From contig NZ_AUII01000022.1 in the NCBI RefSeq assembly GCF_000423625.1, forward strand, positions 21,966 to 85,965: DNA of 64,000 nucleotides, given 5' to 3'. Source of the DNA: Pseudonocardia asaccharolytica DSM 44247 = NBRC 16224 (lineage in GTDB: Bacteria; Actinomycetota; Actinomycetes; Mycobacteriales; Pseudonocardiaceae). The position numbers and the translations under genes are program-made. How positions within the stretch are numbered: position 1 is the stretch's first letter; every line of letters begins with the position of its first letter. Of this stretch, positions 27,801-39,309 are shown one piece after another. The notes under the pieces were generated by a model, which searched no databases, was not told where the DNA came from, and was given only the letters and a program-made list of their open reading frames with translations.

Positions 27801-28841
27801 TCAGTTCGTCGGGGTCGCCTGCCGGCTCACCAGCGCCGCGAGCCGGTCCCCGATCGAGCGGGTGTGCCCGGTGACGCCGTGATCGCGGGTGGCCAGGTCG
27901 AACGCCACCGCGGCCTCGATCCGGCGCGCGGCCTCGGCGTTGCCGAGGTGGTCGAGCAGCAGCGCAACCGACAGCACCGCCGCCGTCGGGTCGGCGATGC
28001 CCTGCCCTGCGATGTCCGGGGCGCTGCCGTGCACCGGCTCGAACATGCTCGGGTTGCGCCCGCTGACATCGAGGTTTCCGCTGGCGGCAAGCCCGATACC
28101 ACCGGTGACGGCGGCGGCGAGGTCGGTGAGGATGTCGCCGAACAGGTTGTCGGTGACGATCACGTCGTAGCGGCCGGGGTCGGTGACCATGTGGATGGTC
28201 GCGGCATCGACGTGCTGGTAGGCGACGGAGACCTCAGGGTGTTCCAGTGAGACCTCCTCGACGATCCGGGACCACAGCGCCCCGGCGAAGGTCAGCACGT
28301 TGGTCTTGTGCACCAGGGTCAGATGCTTGCGCGGGCGCCGCTGGGCGCGGGCGAACGCGTCGCGCACCACGCGCTCGACGCCGAACGCGGTGTTCGTGCT
28401 GACCTCGGTGGCGATCTCGTGCGGGGTGTCCTTGCGCAGCAGGCCGCCCGTGCCGACGTACGGGCCCTCGGTGCCTTCCCGCACCACCACCATGTCGATC
28501 TCGGGATTGCCGGACAGCGGGCTGCGCACTCCCGGGTAGAGCCGCGCGGGGCGCAGGTTCACGTGGTGGTCGAGCTCGAAACGCAGCCGTAGCAGCAGCC
28601 CGCGCTCCAGGATGCCGCTGGGCACCGACGGGTCACCGACCGCGCCGAGCAGGATCGCGTCGTGCCCGGCGAGCTCGGTGAGCACCGACTCCGGCAGCAG
28701 CTCGCCGGTGGAATGCCAGCGTGCGGCACCGAGGTCGTAGGTTGTCGTCTGCACGCCCGCGGCAACCTCGGCGAGCACCTTCAGTGCCTCGTCGATGACC
28801 TCCGGCCCGATGCCGTCGCCGGGAATGACCGCAAGGCGCAT
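27801..28841 (-). CDS. leuB: 3-isopropylmalate dehydrogenase
   Basis: LeuB oxidatively decarboxylates 3-isopropylmalate to 4-methyl-2-oxopentanoate in leucine synthesis. The 346-residue protein has the start [20 protein letters not shown], the substrate region [20 protein letters not shown], the catalytic Lys in [15 protein letters not shown], and [21 protein letters not shown] with the metal-binding Asp residues. ATG at 28841 has GAGAGGA about 10 nt upstream. It stands alone between the LuxR gene (convergent) and the broken peptidase fragment. No leader peptide is apparent upstream, unlike cimA and ilvB. Confidence 0.97.
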   Translation of the reverse strand: MRLAVIPGDGIGPEVIDEALKVLAEVAAGVQTTTYDLGAARWHSTGELLPESVLTELAGHDAILLGAVGDPSVPSGILERGLLLRLRFELDHHVNLRPARLYPGVRSPLSGNPEIDMVVVREGTEGPYVGTGGLLRKDTPHEIATEVSTNTAFGVERVVRDAFARAQRRPRKHLTLVHKTNVLTFAGALWSRIVEEVSLEHPEVSVAYQHVDAATIHMVTDPGRYDVIVTDNLFGDILTDLAAAVTGGIGLAASGNLDVSGRNPSMFEPVHGSAPDIAGQGIADPTAAVLSVALLLDHLGNAEAARRIEAAVAFDLATRDHGVTGHTRSIGDRLAALVSRQATPTN

Positions 28842-28969
28842 GTGTGGGAGTCCTCTCATGATGTGGCGTCGCCGCACCGTACCGGCTGCGCCGCCGCCGC
28901 GTTGTCGTCGTCCACCCCTTCGGGGCCACCCGGGGTGGTGAAAGGGGCCCGCGGGGCTGTCGTGGCCCG

Positions 28970-29466
28970 TCACCTCGGTCGCGACACGCCCCGAGCGGGT
29001 TGATTCTGCGCCTGTCCCCTGCGGCGGCGGGTTCGGGGGTGGTCCGACTCGGAGCATCGACGACGACCGCCCTGCGGGCGGGCCGTAGTCGCGAACACCG
29101 ACATCTGGAACCGCAGCGGAGCCGACCTCGCCGCCGGATCGATCCCGAGCGCGGCCAGCCGCACCGGCAGCACCCAGACGTCGGTGTCGAAGACGTTCGT
29201 GTCGGTATCGGCGCCGAACCCGCCGACGGGCTGGGCCTCGATCTCGGCGAACCCGCCCGGCACCGGCCGGTGCAGGTCGTGGGTCCGGACGAGGAGCACA
29301 TCGGTGTCGGGGGCTTGGTCGCCACCGTCAGGGAGTCGGGACGGCCGTCGCCGTCCACGTCGATCTCGACGCTCGGCTGGGTGACGCTGCCGATATCGGG
29401 CAGGTCGGCCCAGGGCGCGATGGCGAACCCGAGCAGCGCGTCAGCGGGCCGTCCGGCCGCCCGCAC
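28970..29466 (-). pseudogene. frameshifted C-terminal fragment of a subtilisin-like (S8) peptidase
   Basis: Two overlapping minus-strand frames together read like the distal domain of actinomycete secreted S8 peptidases. The first gives FAIAPWADLPDIGS and [18 protein letters not shown]. After a shift near a run of five C (about 29310) the other gives [38 protein letters not shown] and [11 protein letters not shown]. The catalytic Asp/His/Ser domains are absent. It is thus both truncated and out of frame. It fills most of the 770-bp gap between leuB and serA. A sequencing error could explain the shift but not the missing catalytic domain. Confidence 0.65.
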
Positions 29467-29611
29467 GGCCGCCGACCATCAGCGCCGCGGCGAGGCACAC
29501 GAGCATGCCCGCCACCCGGCCACCCCCACCGAGCCGGCCCGCCCGGCCTCGTCCGGGGCAGGCGCGGGGGCACCGCCGCCCACCTGATCGAGCGAGGTGC
29601 CCGCCCCCGGG

Positions 29612-31222
29612 TCAGTCGAAGGAGATCAACCGGGTGGTCTTGGCGCTCACCGAGGCGCCGATCGGCTCCAGGACCACCGGGTTCACCGGGCGGTCGACGC
29701 GCAGCAGCATGATCGCGTCGCGGCCGTCGGTGGTCTGGCTGATCTGCGCGGCCTCGATGTTCACCGCGGCCTCGCCGAGCAGCGAGCCGACCCGGCCCAT
29801 CACGCCGGGACGGTCGGCGTACTCGAGCAGGATGACCTCGCCCTCGGCCCGCAGGTCGAAGTGGCGGCCATTGACCTCGACCAGCTTCTCGACCTGGGCG
29901 CGGCCGGTCAGCGTGCCCGACACCGTGATCGACTCACCGTCGGGCATCGCGCCCCGCAGCTGCACGACGCTGCGGTGGGTCTCGCTCTCCGGGGTCGTGG
30001 TGAGCTCAACGCCGACCCCGCGCTCCGCGGCGAGGTTGGGCACGTTGACGAACGTGACCTGGTCCTCGACGACGTTGGTGAACACCCCACGCAGCGCGGC
30101 CAGGGACAGCACCGAGACATCCTCGGCGGCCAACTCACCCGCGACATCGACGGCCACCGAGCTCGGCAGCCTGCCCGCGACCGCGTACAGCACGGTGCCC
30201 AGCTTCTGCACCAGCGGCAGCCAGGGCCGGACCTCCTCCCCGACCACGCCGTCGACCTGCACGTTCACGGCGTCCGGGACGAAGTCGCCGGCCAGGGCCA
30301 GCTTCACCGAGCGCGCGACATCGGTGCCCGCGCGGTCCTGGGCCTCGTCGGTCGAGGCGCCCAGGTGCGGGGTGACGACGACGTTCTCCAGCTCGAACAG
30401 CGGGCTGGAGGTGGTGGGTTCCTTGAGGTACACGTCGATGCCCGCGCCGCCGACGTGCCCGCTGCGGACCGCCTCGGCCAGCGCCTCCTCGTCGATCAGC
30501 CCCCCGCGGGCGGCGTTGACGATCAGCACGCCGGGCTTGGTGATCGCGAGCTGGTCCTTGCCGATCAGCCCCAGCGTCTCCGGGGTCTTCGGCAGGTGGA
30601 TGGAGATCACGTCGGCGCGCCGGAGCAGGGCCTCCAGCTCGACCAGCTCGATGCCGAGCTGGGCCGCGCGGGCCGGCGCGACATAGGGGTCGTAGGCGAT
30701 CAGCTCGACGCCGAACACCGCGAGCCGCTGCGCCACCAGTTGACCGATCTTGCCGAGACCCACCACCCCGACGGTCTTGCCGTTCAGCTCGACACCGGTG
30801 TAGAAACTGCGCTTCCACTGCCCTTGGCGCAGGCTCGCATCGGCGGCCGGGACGTGCCGGGCCACCGCGAGCAGCAGCGCGACGGCGTGCTCGGCGGCCG
30901 AGACGATATTCGAGGTCGGGGCGTTGACGACCATCACGCCACGGGCGGTTGCGGCCGCGACGTCGACGTTGTCGAGCCCGACGCCCGCGCGCGCAACGAC
31001 CTTGAGCCGGGTGGCGGCGGCGAGCGCCTCCGCATCGACCTTGGTGGCGGAGCGGACCAGCAGGGCGTCGGCATCGGCGACGGCCGCGAGCAGCGCCGGG
31101 CGGTCGGTTCCATCGACGTGCCGGATCTCGACATCGTCACCGAGCATCGCGACGGCGGACGGCGCCAGTTTCTCGGCGAGCAGGACGACGGGGCGGGTGT
31201 GGTCGGTTGCAGGGGTGCTCAC
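29612..31222 (-). CDS. serA: D-3-phosphoglycerate dehydrogenase
   Basis: SerA catalyses the first step of serine synthesis, oxidising 3-phosphoglycerate with NAD+. The 536-residue protein is the long, mycobacterial type. The N-terminal substrate and NAD domains carry VGVVGLGKIGQLVAQRL, the Arg of VNAARGGLIDEEAL, and the catalytic His of VVTPHLGASTDEAQDR. An intervening domain (~residues 320-450) follows, then a C-terminal ACT domain (LEYADRPGVMGRVGSLLGE) likely to bind serine as feedback inhibitor. The start is GTG at 31222. It is downstream of ilvC on the same strand but separated by a terminator-like hairpin. Confidence 0.97.
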   Translation of the reverse strand: MSTPATDHTRPVVLLAEKLAPSAVAMLGDDVEIRHVDGTDRPALLAAVADADALLVRSATKVDAEALAAATRLKVVARAGVGLDNVDVAAATARGVMVVNAPTSNIVSAAEHAVALLLAVARHVPAADASLRQGQWKRSFYTGVELNGKTVGVVGLGKIGQLVAQRLAVFGVELIAYDPYVAPARAAQLGIELVELEALLRRADVISIHLPKTPETLGLIGKDQLAITKPGVLIVNAARGGLIDEEALAEAVRSGHVGGAGIDVYLKEPTTSSPLFELENVVVTPHLGASTDEAQDRAGTDVARSVKLALAGDFVPDAVNVQVDGVVGEEVRPWLPLVQKLGTVLYAVAGRLPSSVAVDVAGELAAEDVSVLSLAALRGVFTNVVEDQVTFVNVPNLAAERGVGVELTTTPESETHRSVVQLRGAMPDGESITVSGTLTGRAQVEKLVEVNGRHFDLRAEGEVILLEYADRPGVMGRVGSLLGEAAVNIEAAQISQTTDGRDAIMLLRVDRPVNPVVLEPIGASVSAKTTRLISFD

Positions 31223-31546
31223 GGTGCTGCAGTGCTCCCGGATCGGGTTGGCGCGGTGGTGGCCTCGGATGTCGTGCCGGACGCACCGATGGTAGTTGCG
31301 CAGACCGACGGCACGTGCAGCGGCGTGCGCAGCGCAACAGTGTGATCATCGGCGCCGCCGCCGCGGCCCGAAACGACCATGTGCTCGCGGCACTTCCGCG
31401 ACTTCAGGGCCCTACGAGGCGTTCGAGCGGCTGCTGTCCGGCGAGGAGCTGTAGCGTCCCGTGGAACGCACGAGCGGCACGTCCGCGCAACCGAGTCGCG
31501 TGGACGTGCCGTTCGTTCGGACGGGGTCCGACAGGGAGGGCGGGGT
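31223..31546. other. intergenic stretch between ilvC and serA
   Basis: This 324-bp gap contains an ilvC terminator hairpin (31470-31516) and a sequence at 31365-31380 (GGCCCGAAACGACCATG) resembling part of the dispersed element at 45934 and 54212. No gene is supported. A plus-strand frame ending at 31454 with FERLLSGEEL is too short to call. Confidence 0.5.
31470..31516 (-). terminator. hairpin downstream of ilvC
   Basis: A 15-bp stem with one mismatch (31470-31484 with 31502-31516) lies 30-77 bp past the ilvC stop in the minus direction. No T-run follows. It probably ends the ilvBNC transcript. Confidence 0.6.
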
Positions 31547-33118
<1,572 letters not shown>

Positions 33119-33119
<1 letters not shown>

Positions 33120-35062
33120 CAGTCCTCTTCTCCGGTGTCGGCGGAACCAGCAGGGTCAGCGAGGCCCAGGGGCCCCGTCTGGTCGACCTCGGCGTCCAGC
33201 TCGTCGCCGTCGAACAGCGGCCGGATGCCGCGGGCGGCCATCAGCTCGTTGTTGCCGGTGCCCGCGGCGACCATCGGCCAGACCTGGGCGTCGGCGCCGA
33301 CCACGAAGTCGATGACGACCGGTTGGTCGTTGATCTCCATCGCCTTCCGGATGACCCGGTCGACCTCGTCCTTGGACTCCGCGCGCAGCCCCACGCAGCC
33401 CATCGCCTCCGCCAGCAGCTTGAAGTCGGGGATGCGGTGCTTGTGCGTGCCGAGCTCGGTGTTGGAGTACCGCTCCGAGTAGAAGAGGTTCTGCCACTGC
33501 CGGACCATGCCGAGATTGCCGTTGTTGATCACAGCGACCTTGATCGGGATGCCCTCGATCGCGCAGGTGGCAAGCTCCTGGTTGGTCATCTGGAAGCAGC
33601 CGTCACCGTCGATCGCCCACACGACGGTGTCGGGCAGAGCGGCCTTCGCGCCCATCGCCGCGGGCACCGCGTAGCCCATCGTGCCCAGCCCTCCGGAATT
33701 CAGCCACGACCGCGGGTTCTCGTAGCCGATGAACTGCGCCGCCCACATTTGGTGCTGGCCGACGCCCGCCGTGTAGACCGCGTCCGGGCCGACGATCTTG
33801 CCGATCCGCTCGATCACGTACTGCGGGGACAGCGAACCGTCGTCGGGCCAGTTGTAGCCGAGCGGGAAGGTCTCGCGGTACCCGTCGAGCAGGGCCCACC
33901 AGGCCGTGATGTCGGCCGTGCCGGAGGCCTGCTCGGCGCGGACCGCCTCGATCAGCTCGGTGATGACCTCCTTGCAGTCACCCACGATCGGGATGTCCGC
34001 GCGGCGGTTCTTGGAGATCTCGGCCGGGTCGATGTCCGCATGCACGACCCGGGCGTCCGGCGCGAAGCTGTCCAGCTGCCCCGTCACCCGGTCGTCGAAC
34101 CGGGCGCCGAGCGTGATCAGCAGGTCCGCCTTCTGCAACGCGGCGACCGCGGCCACGGTCCCGTGCATCCCGGGCATGCCGACGTGCTGCGGGTGGCTGT
34201 CGGGGAACGCGCCGCGCGCCATCAGCGTGGTCACCACGGGGATCCCGGTGAGCTCGGCCAGTGTCCTGAGCTCGCCGGACGCCTCCGCCTTGAGCACGCC
34301 GCCGCCGACGTAGAGCACGGGACGGGTGGCCGAGGTGATCATCCTCGCAGCCTCGCGGATCTGCTTGCCGTGCGGCCGGGTCGTCGGCCGGTAGCCGGGC
34401 AGCTTCATCTCCGGGGGCCAGCTGAACGTGGTCTGCGCCTGCAGCGCGTCCTTGGAGATGTCCACCAGCACCGGGCCGGGTCGGCCGGTGGATGCCAGGT
34501 GGAACGCCTCGACGATCGCGCGCGGGATCTCCGCCGCGTCCGTCACCAGCATGTTGTGCTTGGTCACCGGCATGGTGATGCCGGTGATATCGGCCTCTTG
34601 GAACGCGTCGGTCCCGATCAGCGGCCCGGCGACCTGCCCGGTGATCGCGACGATCGGCACCGAGTCCATGTGGGCGTCGGCCAGCGGGGTGATCAGATTC
34701 GTCGCCCCGGGACCCGACGTCGCCATGCACACCCCGACCTTGCCGGTGGCCTGCGCGTAGCCGGTGGCCGCGTGGCCCGCGCCCTGCTCGTGGCGAACCA
34801 GCACGTGCCGGACCTTGGTCGAGTCCAGCAGCGGGTCGTACGCCGGGAGGATCGCGCCGCCCGGAATGCCGAAGACGACCTCGCAGCCGATCTCCTCGAG
34901 CGAGCGGACGAGGGACTGCGCGCCGGTCATCGGTTCGGCGGCCGGGAACGGCCCAGCCGGCGGCGCGCCGGAGACGGTCGGCCCGGGGCGGCCCGGCGGC
35001 GGTGCCGGCTTCGGTCCCGGTGGTCCGGGGACCGGGCCGGAACGGGGCGTGGCGGTGGTCAT
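33119..35062 (-). CDS. ilvB: acetolactate synthase large (catalytic) subunit
   Basis: IlvB is a thiamine-diphosphate enzyme making acetolactate from pyruvate, the common first step to valine and leucine. The 647-residue protein contains the catalytic Glu in [18 protein letters not shown] and the ThDP/metal motif around [20 protein letters not shown] and [20 protein letters not shown]. The first ~44 residues are a Pro/Gly-rich extension before [15 protein letters not shown]; initiation could instead be at that internal Met. The gene is preceded by an attenuator with a leader peptide (35101-35220). Confidence 0.97.
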
Positions 35063-35100
35063 CTGCGGTCAGCCTCGCTCGAGGAGTGGGTCCGAACATG

Positions 35101-35189
35101 AAAAAACCCCCGGCCGCCGAGCTCCGGCGGAACGAGGGTGGCGCGTCGACGGCCGAGTGTGCAGCGGACAGCTCAGGCGTGGACGCGCC
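35101..35189 (-). promoter_or_regulatory. ilvB transcription attenuator: alternative hairpins and terminator
   Basis: Read in the minus direction, an 8-bp perfect stem pairs the end of the leader-peptide codons (35182-35189) with 35140-35147. Then comes a GC hairpin (35114-35130) plus six T residues (35101-35106), a standard terminator, about 40 nt before ilvB. The arrangement and even the GCGCGTC pairing motif match the cimA attenuator. Confidence 0.78.
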
Positions 35190-35220
35190 TGCGAAGTACG
35201 AGAATTCGGCCGATGGGCAT
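35173..35220 (-). CDS. BCAA-rich attenuator leader peptide of ilvB
   Basis: A 15-residue frame, MPIGRILVLRRRVHA, starts with ATG at 35220 and ends with TGA. It holds two Ile, two Leu and two Val codons, five of them clustered in ILVLRRRV. It is followed by mutually exclusive hairpins, a terminator and ilvB. Leader-peptide attenuation of ilvB operons is established in Corynebacterium and Streptomyces; the sequence here fits that model. No strong ribosome site is seen upstream, so translation may be leaderless or weak. Confidence 0.8.
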   Translation of the reverse strand: MPIGRILVLRRRVHA

Positions 35221-35349
35221 GGCGGCGACGCTAGTCGCCCTGCGGAGCATCGGTCAACATCGGGGGTCGTCGGGACCGCAACGTGGGAGCAGCATCACGC
35301 GGACCGGGCTGCCCGGCCTGCGTCTCGGGCCGGCCGCGGCGATGCGACC

Positions 35350-35820
35350 ATGATGGCCGTGACCGCGGACCCCCACCAGCCCGCCGACGCCGCCGAGCCA
35401 CCGCCGCAGGCCGTCTTCCAGATCTCCCGGCTGGGCATCTTCGTCGCCATCGCGCTGGCCTTCTTCGCGATCCCGTTCGCCTTCGGAGCCCCCTACTTCT
35501 GGTTCGTCTACGTGGTGCCGCTGGGGATCATCGTGTGGATCCTGCGGGTACGGACCGTCGCCGACCCCGAGGCGGTGACCGTGCGGCGCGTCCTCGGGAC
35601 CCGGCGAGTACCGTGGTCGCAGATCAGCTCGCTGCGTCTGCTGCCCTCGACCCGATCTCGAGGTACCCGGGTCAGCGCGGTGCTGACCGACGGCGCGGAG
35701 CTACCGCTGCCCGCCGTGCACGTCCGCGACCTGCCACAGCTCGCCGCCGTCAGCGGCGGCAACCTGCCCGATCCCGACCCACGGGCGGCACCGCCTCCCG
35801 TGCACCCCCCGGACGACTGA
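35350..35820 (+). CDS. PH-domain membrane protein (Cfp6-like)
   Basis: This 156-residue protein has two predicted membrane helices ([37 protein letters not shown]). A bacterial PH-type domain follows ([45 protein letters not shown]). It corresponds in position to mycobacterial Rv3004 (Cfp6), next to ilvB. Two adjacent ATGs at 35350 and 35353 could start it. It reads in the direction of ilvD, 25 bp ahead of it, so the two may be co-transcribed. Molecular role unknown. Confidence 0.88.
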   Translation: MMAVTADPHQPADAAEPPPQAVFQISRLGIFVAIALAFFAIPFAFGAPYFWFVYVVPLGIIVWILRVRTVADPEAVTVRRVLGTRRVPWSQISSLRLLPSTRSRGTRVSAVLTDGAELPLPAVHVRDLPQLAAVSGGNLPDPDPRAAPPPVHPPDD

Positions 35821-35845
35821 TCCACGGACGACTGAAGGAAGACGG

Positions 35846-37684
35846 ATGCCGGCTCTGCGTTCCCGTGTGACGACCCATGGCCGCAATGCCGCCGGAGCGC
35901 GCGCCCTCTGGCGCGCCACCGGCATGGGCGACGACGACTTCGGCAGGCCGATCGTCGCGATCGCCAACTCCTATACCCAGTTCGTGCCCGGTCACGTGCA
36001 CCTCAAGGACCTCGGCGACCTGGTGGCGGGCGCGGTCCGCGAGGCGGGCGGGGTTGCCCGCGAGTTCCACACCATCGCCGTCGACGACGGCATCGCGATG
36101 GGCCACGGCGGGATGCTCTACTCGCTGCCGTCCCGCGAGGTCATCGCCGACGCGGTCGAGTACATGGTCAACGGACACGCCGCCGACGCGCTGGTCTGCA
36201 TCTCCAACTGCGACAAGATCACCCCCGGGATGCTCAACGCCGCGCTGCGGCTCAACATCCCCACCGTGTTCGTCTCGGGTGGGCCGATGGAGGCCGGCAA
36301 GGCCGTCGTCGTCGACGGCGTCGCGCACGCCCCGACCGATCTGATCACGGCGATCTCCGCCTCGGCGTCGTCGGACGTCGACGACTCCGGCCTGGACCTG
36401 GTCGAGCGGTCCGCGTGCCCGACCTGCGGCTCGTGCTCGGGAATGTTCACCGCGAACTCGATGAACTGCCTCATCGAGGCGCTCGGGCTCGCCCTGCCGG
36501 GCAACGGCTCCACGCTGGCCACCCACGCCTCCCGCCTATCGCTGTTCCTGCAGGCCGGCCGCACCGTCGTCGAGCTGGCCCAGCGCTGGTACGAGAACGA
36601 CGACGCGTCGGCGCTGCCGCGCTCGATCGCGACGCGCGAGGCGTTCGAGAACGCGATGGCGCTCGACGTCGCGATGGGCGGGTCGACCAACACCGTGCTG
36701 CACATCCTCGCCGCGGCGCAGGAGGGCGAGGTCGACTTCACCCTCGCCGACATCGACGCGGTGTCGCGGCGGGTGCCGTGCCTGAGCAAGGTCGCGCCGA
36801 ACTCCGACTACCACATGGAGGACGTGCACCGGGCCGGTGGCATCCCCGCGATCCTCGGCGAGCTGCGCCGAGCCGGGCTGCTGCACGAGGACGTCCACAC
36901 GGTGCACAGCCCGTCGCTCCAGGCCTGGCTCGACGCGTGGGACATCCGCGCCGAAGCGCCCTCGAACGTGGCGGTCGAGCTGTTCCACGCCGCCCCCGGC
37001 GGGGTGCGCACGACCGAGGCGTTCTCGACCCGCAACCGCTGGTCGTCGCTGGACACCGACGCCGAGGGCGGCTGCATCCGCGATGTCGCGCACGCCTACA
37101 GCGCCGACGGCGGGCTCGCCGTGCTGCGCGGCAACCTCGCCGACAACGGCGCGGTGATCAAGAACGCCGGCATCCCCGAGGACATCTGGCGCTTCGAGGG
37201 CCCCGCCCGGGTCGTGGAGAGCCAGGAGGAGGCCGTCTCGGTCATCCTCGGCCGGCAGATCCAGCCCGGCGACGTGCTCGTGGTCCGCTACGAGGGCCCG
37301 GCGGGCGGACCGGGGATGCAGGAGATGCTGCATCCCACCGCGTTCCTCAAGGGCGCCGGGCTGGGCGCGAAGTGCGCGTTGATCACCGACGGCCGGTTCT
37401 CCGGCGGGTCCAGCGGCATCTCGGTCGGGCACGTCTCGCCCGAGGCCGCGGCAGGCGGGACGATCGGCCTGGTGCAGGACGGGGACCGGATCGTCATCGA
37501 CGTACGCGCCCGCTCGCTCGAGCTGCTCGTCAGCGACGAGGTGCTGGCCGAGCGGCGGGCCAAGATGGAGGCCGCCGAGCGGCCGTGGACCCCGCTCGAC
37601 CGCGACCGCCCCGTCTCCAAGGCCCTGCGCGCCTACGCCGCCCTGGCGACCTCCGCCGATACCGGCGCCGTCCGCTGCCTGTGA
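35846..37684 (+). CDS. ilvD: dihydroxy-acid dehydratase
   Basis: IlvD dehydrates the dihydroxy acids made by IlvC to the 2-oxo acids of valine and isoleucine. The 612-residue protein has the iron-sulfur cysteines in [16 protein letters not shown] and [19 protein letters not shown], and the C-terminal [20 protein letters not shown]. The cysteine pattern suggests an iron-sulfur cluster; [2Fe-2S] or [4Fe-4S] cannot be told with certainty. ATG at 35846 follows a GAAGGAAG site. The stop is 5 bp before a 52-bp palindrome that probably terminates transcription from both sides. Confidence 0.97.
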   Translation: MPALRSRVTTHGRNAAGARALWRATGMGDDDFGRPIVAIANSYTQFVPGHVHLKDLGDLVAGAVREAGGVAREFHTIAVDDGIAMGHGGMLYSLPSREVIADAVEYMVNGHAADALVCISNCDKITPGMLNAALRLNIPTVFVSGGPMEAGKAVVVDGVAHAPTDLITAISASASSDVDDSGLDLVERSACPTCGSCSGMFTANSMNCLIEALGLALPGNGSTLATHASRLSLFLQAGRTVVELAQRWYENDDASALPRSIATREAFENAMALDVAMGGSTNTVLHILAAAQEGEVDFTLADIDAVSRRVPCLSKVAPNSDYHMEDVHRAGGIPAILGELRRAGLLHEDVHTVHSPSLQAWLDAWDIRAEAPSNVAVELFHAAPGGVRTTEAFSTRNRWSSLDTDAEGGCIRDVAHAYSADGGLAVLRGNLADNGAVIKNAGIPEDIWRFEGPARVVESQEEAVSVILGRQIQPGDVLVVRYEGPAGGPGMQEMLHPTAFLKGAGLGAKCALITDGRFSGGSSGISVGHVSPEAAAGGTIGLVQDGDRIVIDVRARSLELLVSDEVLAERRAKMEAAERPWTPLDRDRPVSKALRAYAALATSADTGAVRCL

Positions 37685-37688
37685 GCCA

Positions 37689-37740
37689 CCGCCGGTGAGT
37701 GCGTAACAGTGTTCTAACACTGTTACGCACTCACCGGCGG
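37689..37740. repeat. 52-bp perfect palindrome between convergent ilvD and phosphotransferase genes (copy 3)
   Basis: Two 25-nt arms with a central CT form a perfect inverted repeat; the inner core GTGAGTGCGTAACAGTGTT is the same as in copies 1 and 2. It begins 5 bp after the ilvD stop and ends 4 bp before the end of the convergent gene. The outer bases differ from the other copies yet still pair, which points to selection on structure. Confidence 0.92.
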
Positions 37741-37743
37741 CCG

Positions 37744-38670
37744 TTACCTGCGGAAAGCGGCGAGCGCGGGGCCGAGTTCCGACAGCGCCCGCTCCGCCAT
37801 CGCGGCGAGCTCGGCGACCCGGGCGGCACCCAGGTGGTCGGCGGCGAACCCGAGGTAACCGACGGGGGCGTACACCTCGGACAGGCAGCGCTCCACCTCG
37901 GCCGGCTCGGGCCCCGGACCGCCGCCGGTGAGCTCGGCGAACAGCGTGCGGTAGGTGGTCAGATCGGTCGCTCCCTGGGCCCGCAGCACGGCGAGGTCGA
38001 CGCCGGCCGGAGCGACCCGGGCATTACCCCAGTCGACGAGCACCGCGCCGTCCGGGCCGACCAGGATGTTGCCGCGATGGGCGTCCCCGTGGATCAGCGT
38101 GCGCGGGACCACCCCGAGGGCGAGCCGGATCCGCGGGTCCTCCGCCCACGCTCCCAGCGCCTCGGCGACCTCGCCGTACACCGGGTCCCCGGTCCGCTCT
38201 CCCGCGCCGAGGGCCGCGGGCCGGATCCGGTCGAGGCACTGGCGACGCCACCACGCGGCGTCGACCACCGGGAGGCCACGGGGACGTTTGCCCAGCCAGT
38301 GCGCGTGCACCCGGGCGAGCGCCGACCACACCTCGGCCGGCACCTGCGGGCCCTCGGCCAGCGGCATTCCGTCGTAGTAGGGCAGCACCAGCCAGTCCGG
38401 GCCGACGGCGAGCAGACGGGGCCGCTCCAGATCGATGACGACCGCGAGCGCCCGCATCGCGGCCACCTCCGCGGCCGTCGCCGGCTTGACGACGACGGCC
38501 GTCGCGCGCCCATCGACGTCAAGATCGACACGCTGCACCGCCGCGGCAACAGAGCCGCCGTCGAGCAGGCCGTGTCCGGTCACGGTCACCTGGCCGCCGA
38601 GGCGGCGCGCGACGGCCGGCAGCCACACGTCGTCGGGCAGCAGCCGATCCTGCGGGGATGCGCGACTCAT
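37744..38670 (-). CDS. aminoglycoside-phosphotransferase (APH) family protein
   Basis: The 308-residue protein has the protein-kinase-like APH fold. Visible are the Lys region TAVVVKPATAAEVAAM, the hinge WLVLPYYDGMPLAEG, the catalytic loop LIHGDAHRGNILV, and the metal-binding LVDWGNARVAP. Family members phosphorylate antibiotics, choline, homoserine or other small molecules. There is no resistance context here. The start is the ATG at 38668-38670, giving a 4-bp overlap with the upstream DoxX gene, so the two are coupled. Substrate unknown. Confidence 0.9.
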   Translation of the reverse strand: MSRASPQDRLLPDDVWLPAVARRLGGQVTVTGHGLLDGGSVAAAVQRVDLDVDGRATAVVVKPATAAEVAAMRALAVVIDLERPRLLAVGPDWLVLPYYDGMPLAEGPQVPAEVWSALARVHAHWLGKRPRGLPVVDAAWWRRQCLDRIRPAALGAGERTGDPVYGEVAEALGAWAEDPRIRLALGVVPRTLIHGDAHRGNILVGPDGAVLVDWGNARVAPAGVDLAVLRAQGATDLTTYRTLFAELTGGGPGPEPAEVERCLSEVYAPVGYLGFAADHLGAARVAELAAMAERALSELGPALAAFRR

Positions 38671-39260
38671 GAGCGCAGCACCAGCACCACCACCAGCGCG
38701 GCGCCCACCCCGAGGACCAGGCACAACCAGGCGTAGGGCAGCGGGCGACGCTGCCAGGTGCGCCCGTTGTCGAGGGCGACCCGACCGGCCCCGGTGAAGA
38801 CGAGCGCGGCGGCACCGGCACCGAGCAGGATGTCGAGCTCCAGGGCGTCCGGCGCGGCGGCGGCGAAGAACGGCACCCCCCATTTCACGACCATGGCGAC
38901 GATCTTGACCGCCATCAGGGCGGTGGCCGCCAGCGGCGTCAGCAACCCGAGCACGAGGAACGCGCCCGCGACGAGCTCGACGAGGCCCGTTGCCCAGGCC
39001 AGCGCACCGGCCTGCCCGGTGAATCCGTGGCGCGCGATGTTCTCCGCCGTGCGTTCGATCCCGAGACCGCCCCAGAGCCCGAAGACCTTCTGGGCGCCGT
39101 GCGCGAAGAACAACCCGCCGACCGCCAGCCGCAGAACCAGCAGCCCGATGTCCGCGGATCCGTTCGACGGAACCGGCCGCCGCTCGGGTTTGGTCGGTGC
39201 CGTGGCCGGCTCAGCGCCGCCGAGCGTCCCGATGTCGAAGGACCGGGTCGGATCACTCAT
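38667..39260 (-). CDS. DoxX-family membrane protein
   Basis: A 197-residue protein with a polar ~38-residue N-terminus and four predicted helices. It carries the DoxX signature LLVLRLAVGGLFFAHGAQKVFGLWGG and LVELVAGAFLVLGLLTPLAA. In mycobacteria the DoxX protein Rv3005c occupies the same place and has been linked to oxidative-stress resistance. It overlaps the downstream phosphotransferase gene by 4 bp. ATG at 39260 begins the MSDPTRSFDIG sequence; earlier starts would add unrelated residues. Confidence 0.93.
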   Translation of the reverse strand: MSDPTRSFDIGTLGGAEPATAPTKPERRPVPSNGSADIGLLVLRLAVGGLFFAHGAQKVFGLWGGLGIERTAENIARHGFTGQAGALAWATGLVELVAGAFLVLGLLTPLAATALMAVKIVAMVVKWGVPFFAAAAPDALELDILLGAGAAALVFTGAGRVALDNGRTWQRRPLPYAWLCLVLGVGAALVVVLVLRS

Positions 39261-39309
39261 GAGGCGGACAGTAGTCCCCGGCCGGTGCGACGCGGCGCCG
39301 ACGAGCCGA

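Noticed and set aside
28842..28960. Leader peptide for leuB
   Set aside because: A GTG-started frame exists, but it holds no cluster of Leu, Ile or Val codons and no clear terminator precedes leuB.
31381..31454. Short plus-strand frame ending in YEAFERLLSGEEL
   Set aside because: It looks like a natural protein C-terminus, but is under 25 codons with no start or homologous upstream part, so it cannot be called.
37744..38670. Antibiotic-resistance phosphotransferase
   Set aside because: Only the general APH fold is visible. The neighbour is a DoxX gene in a housekeeping locus, so no resistance claim is justified.
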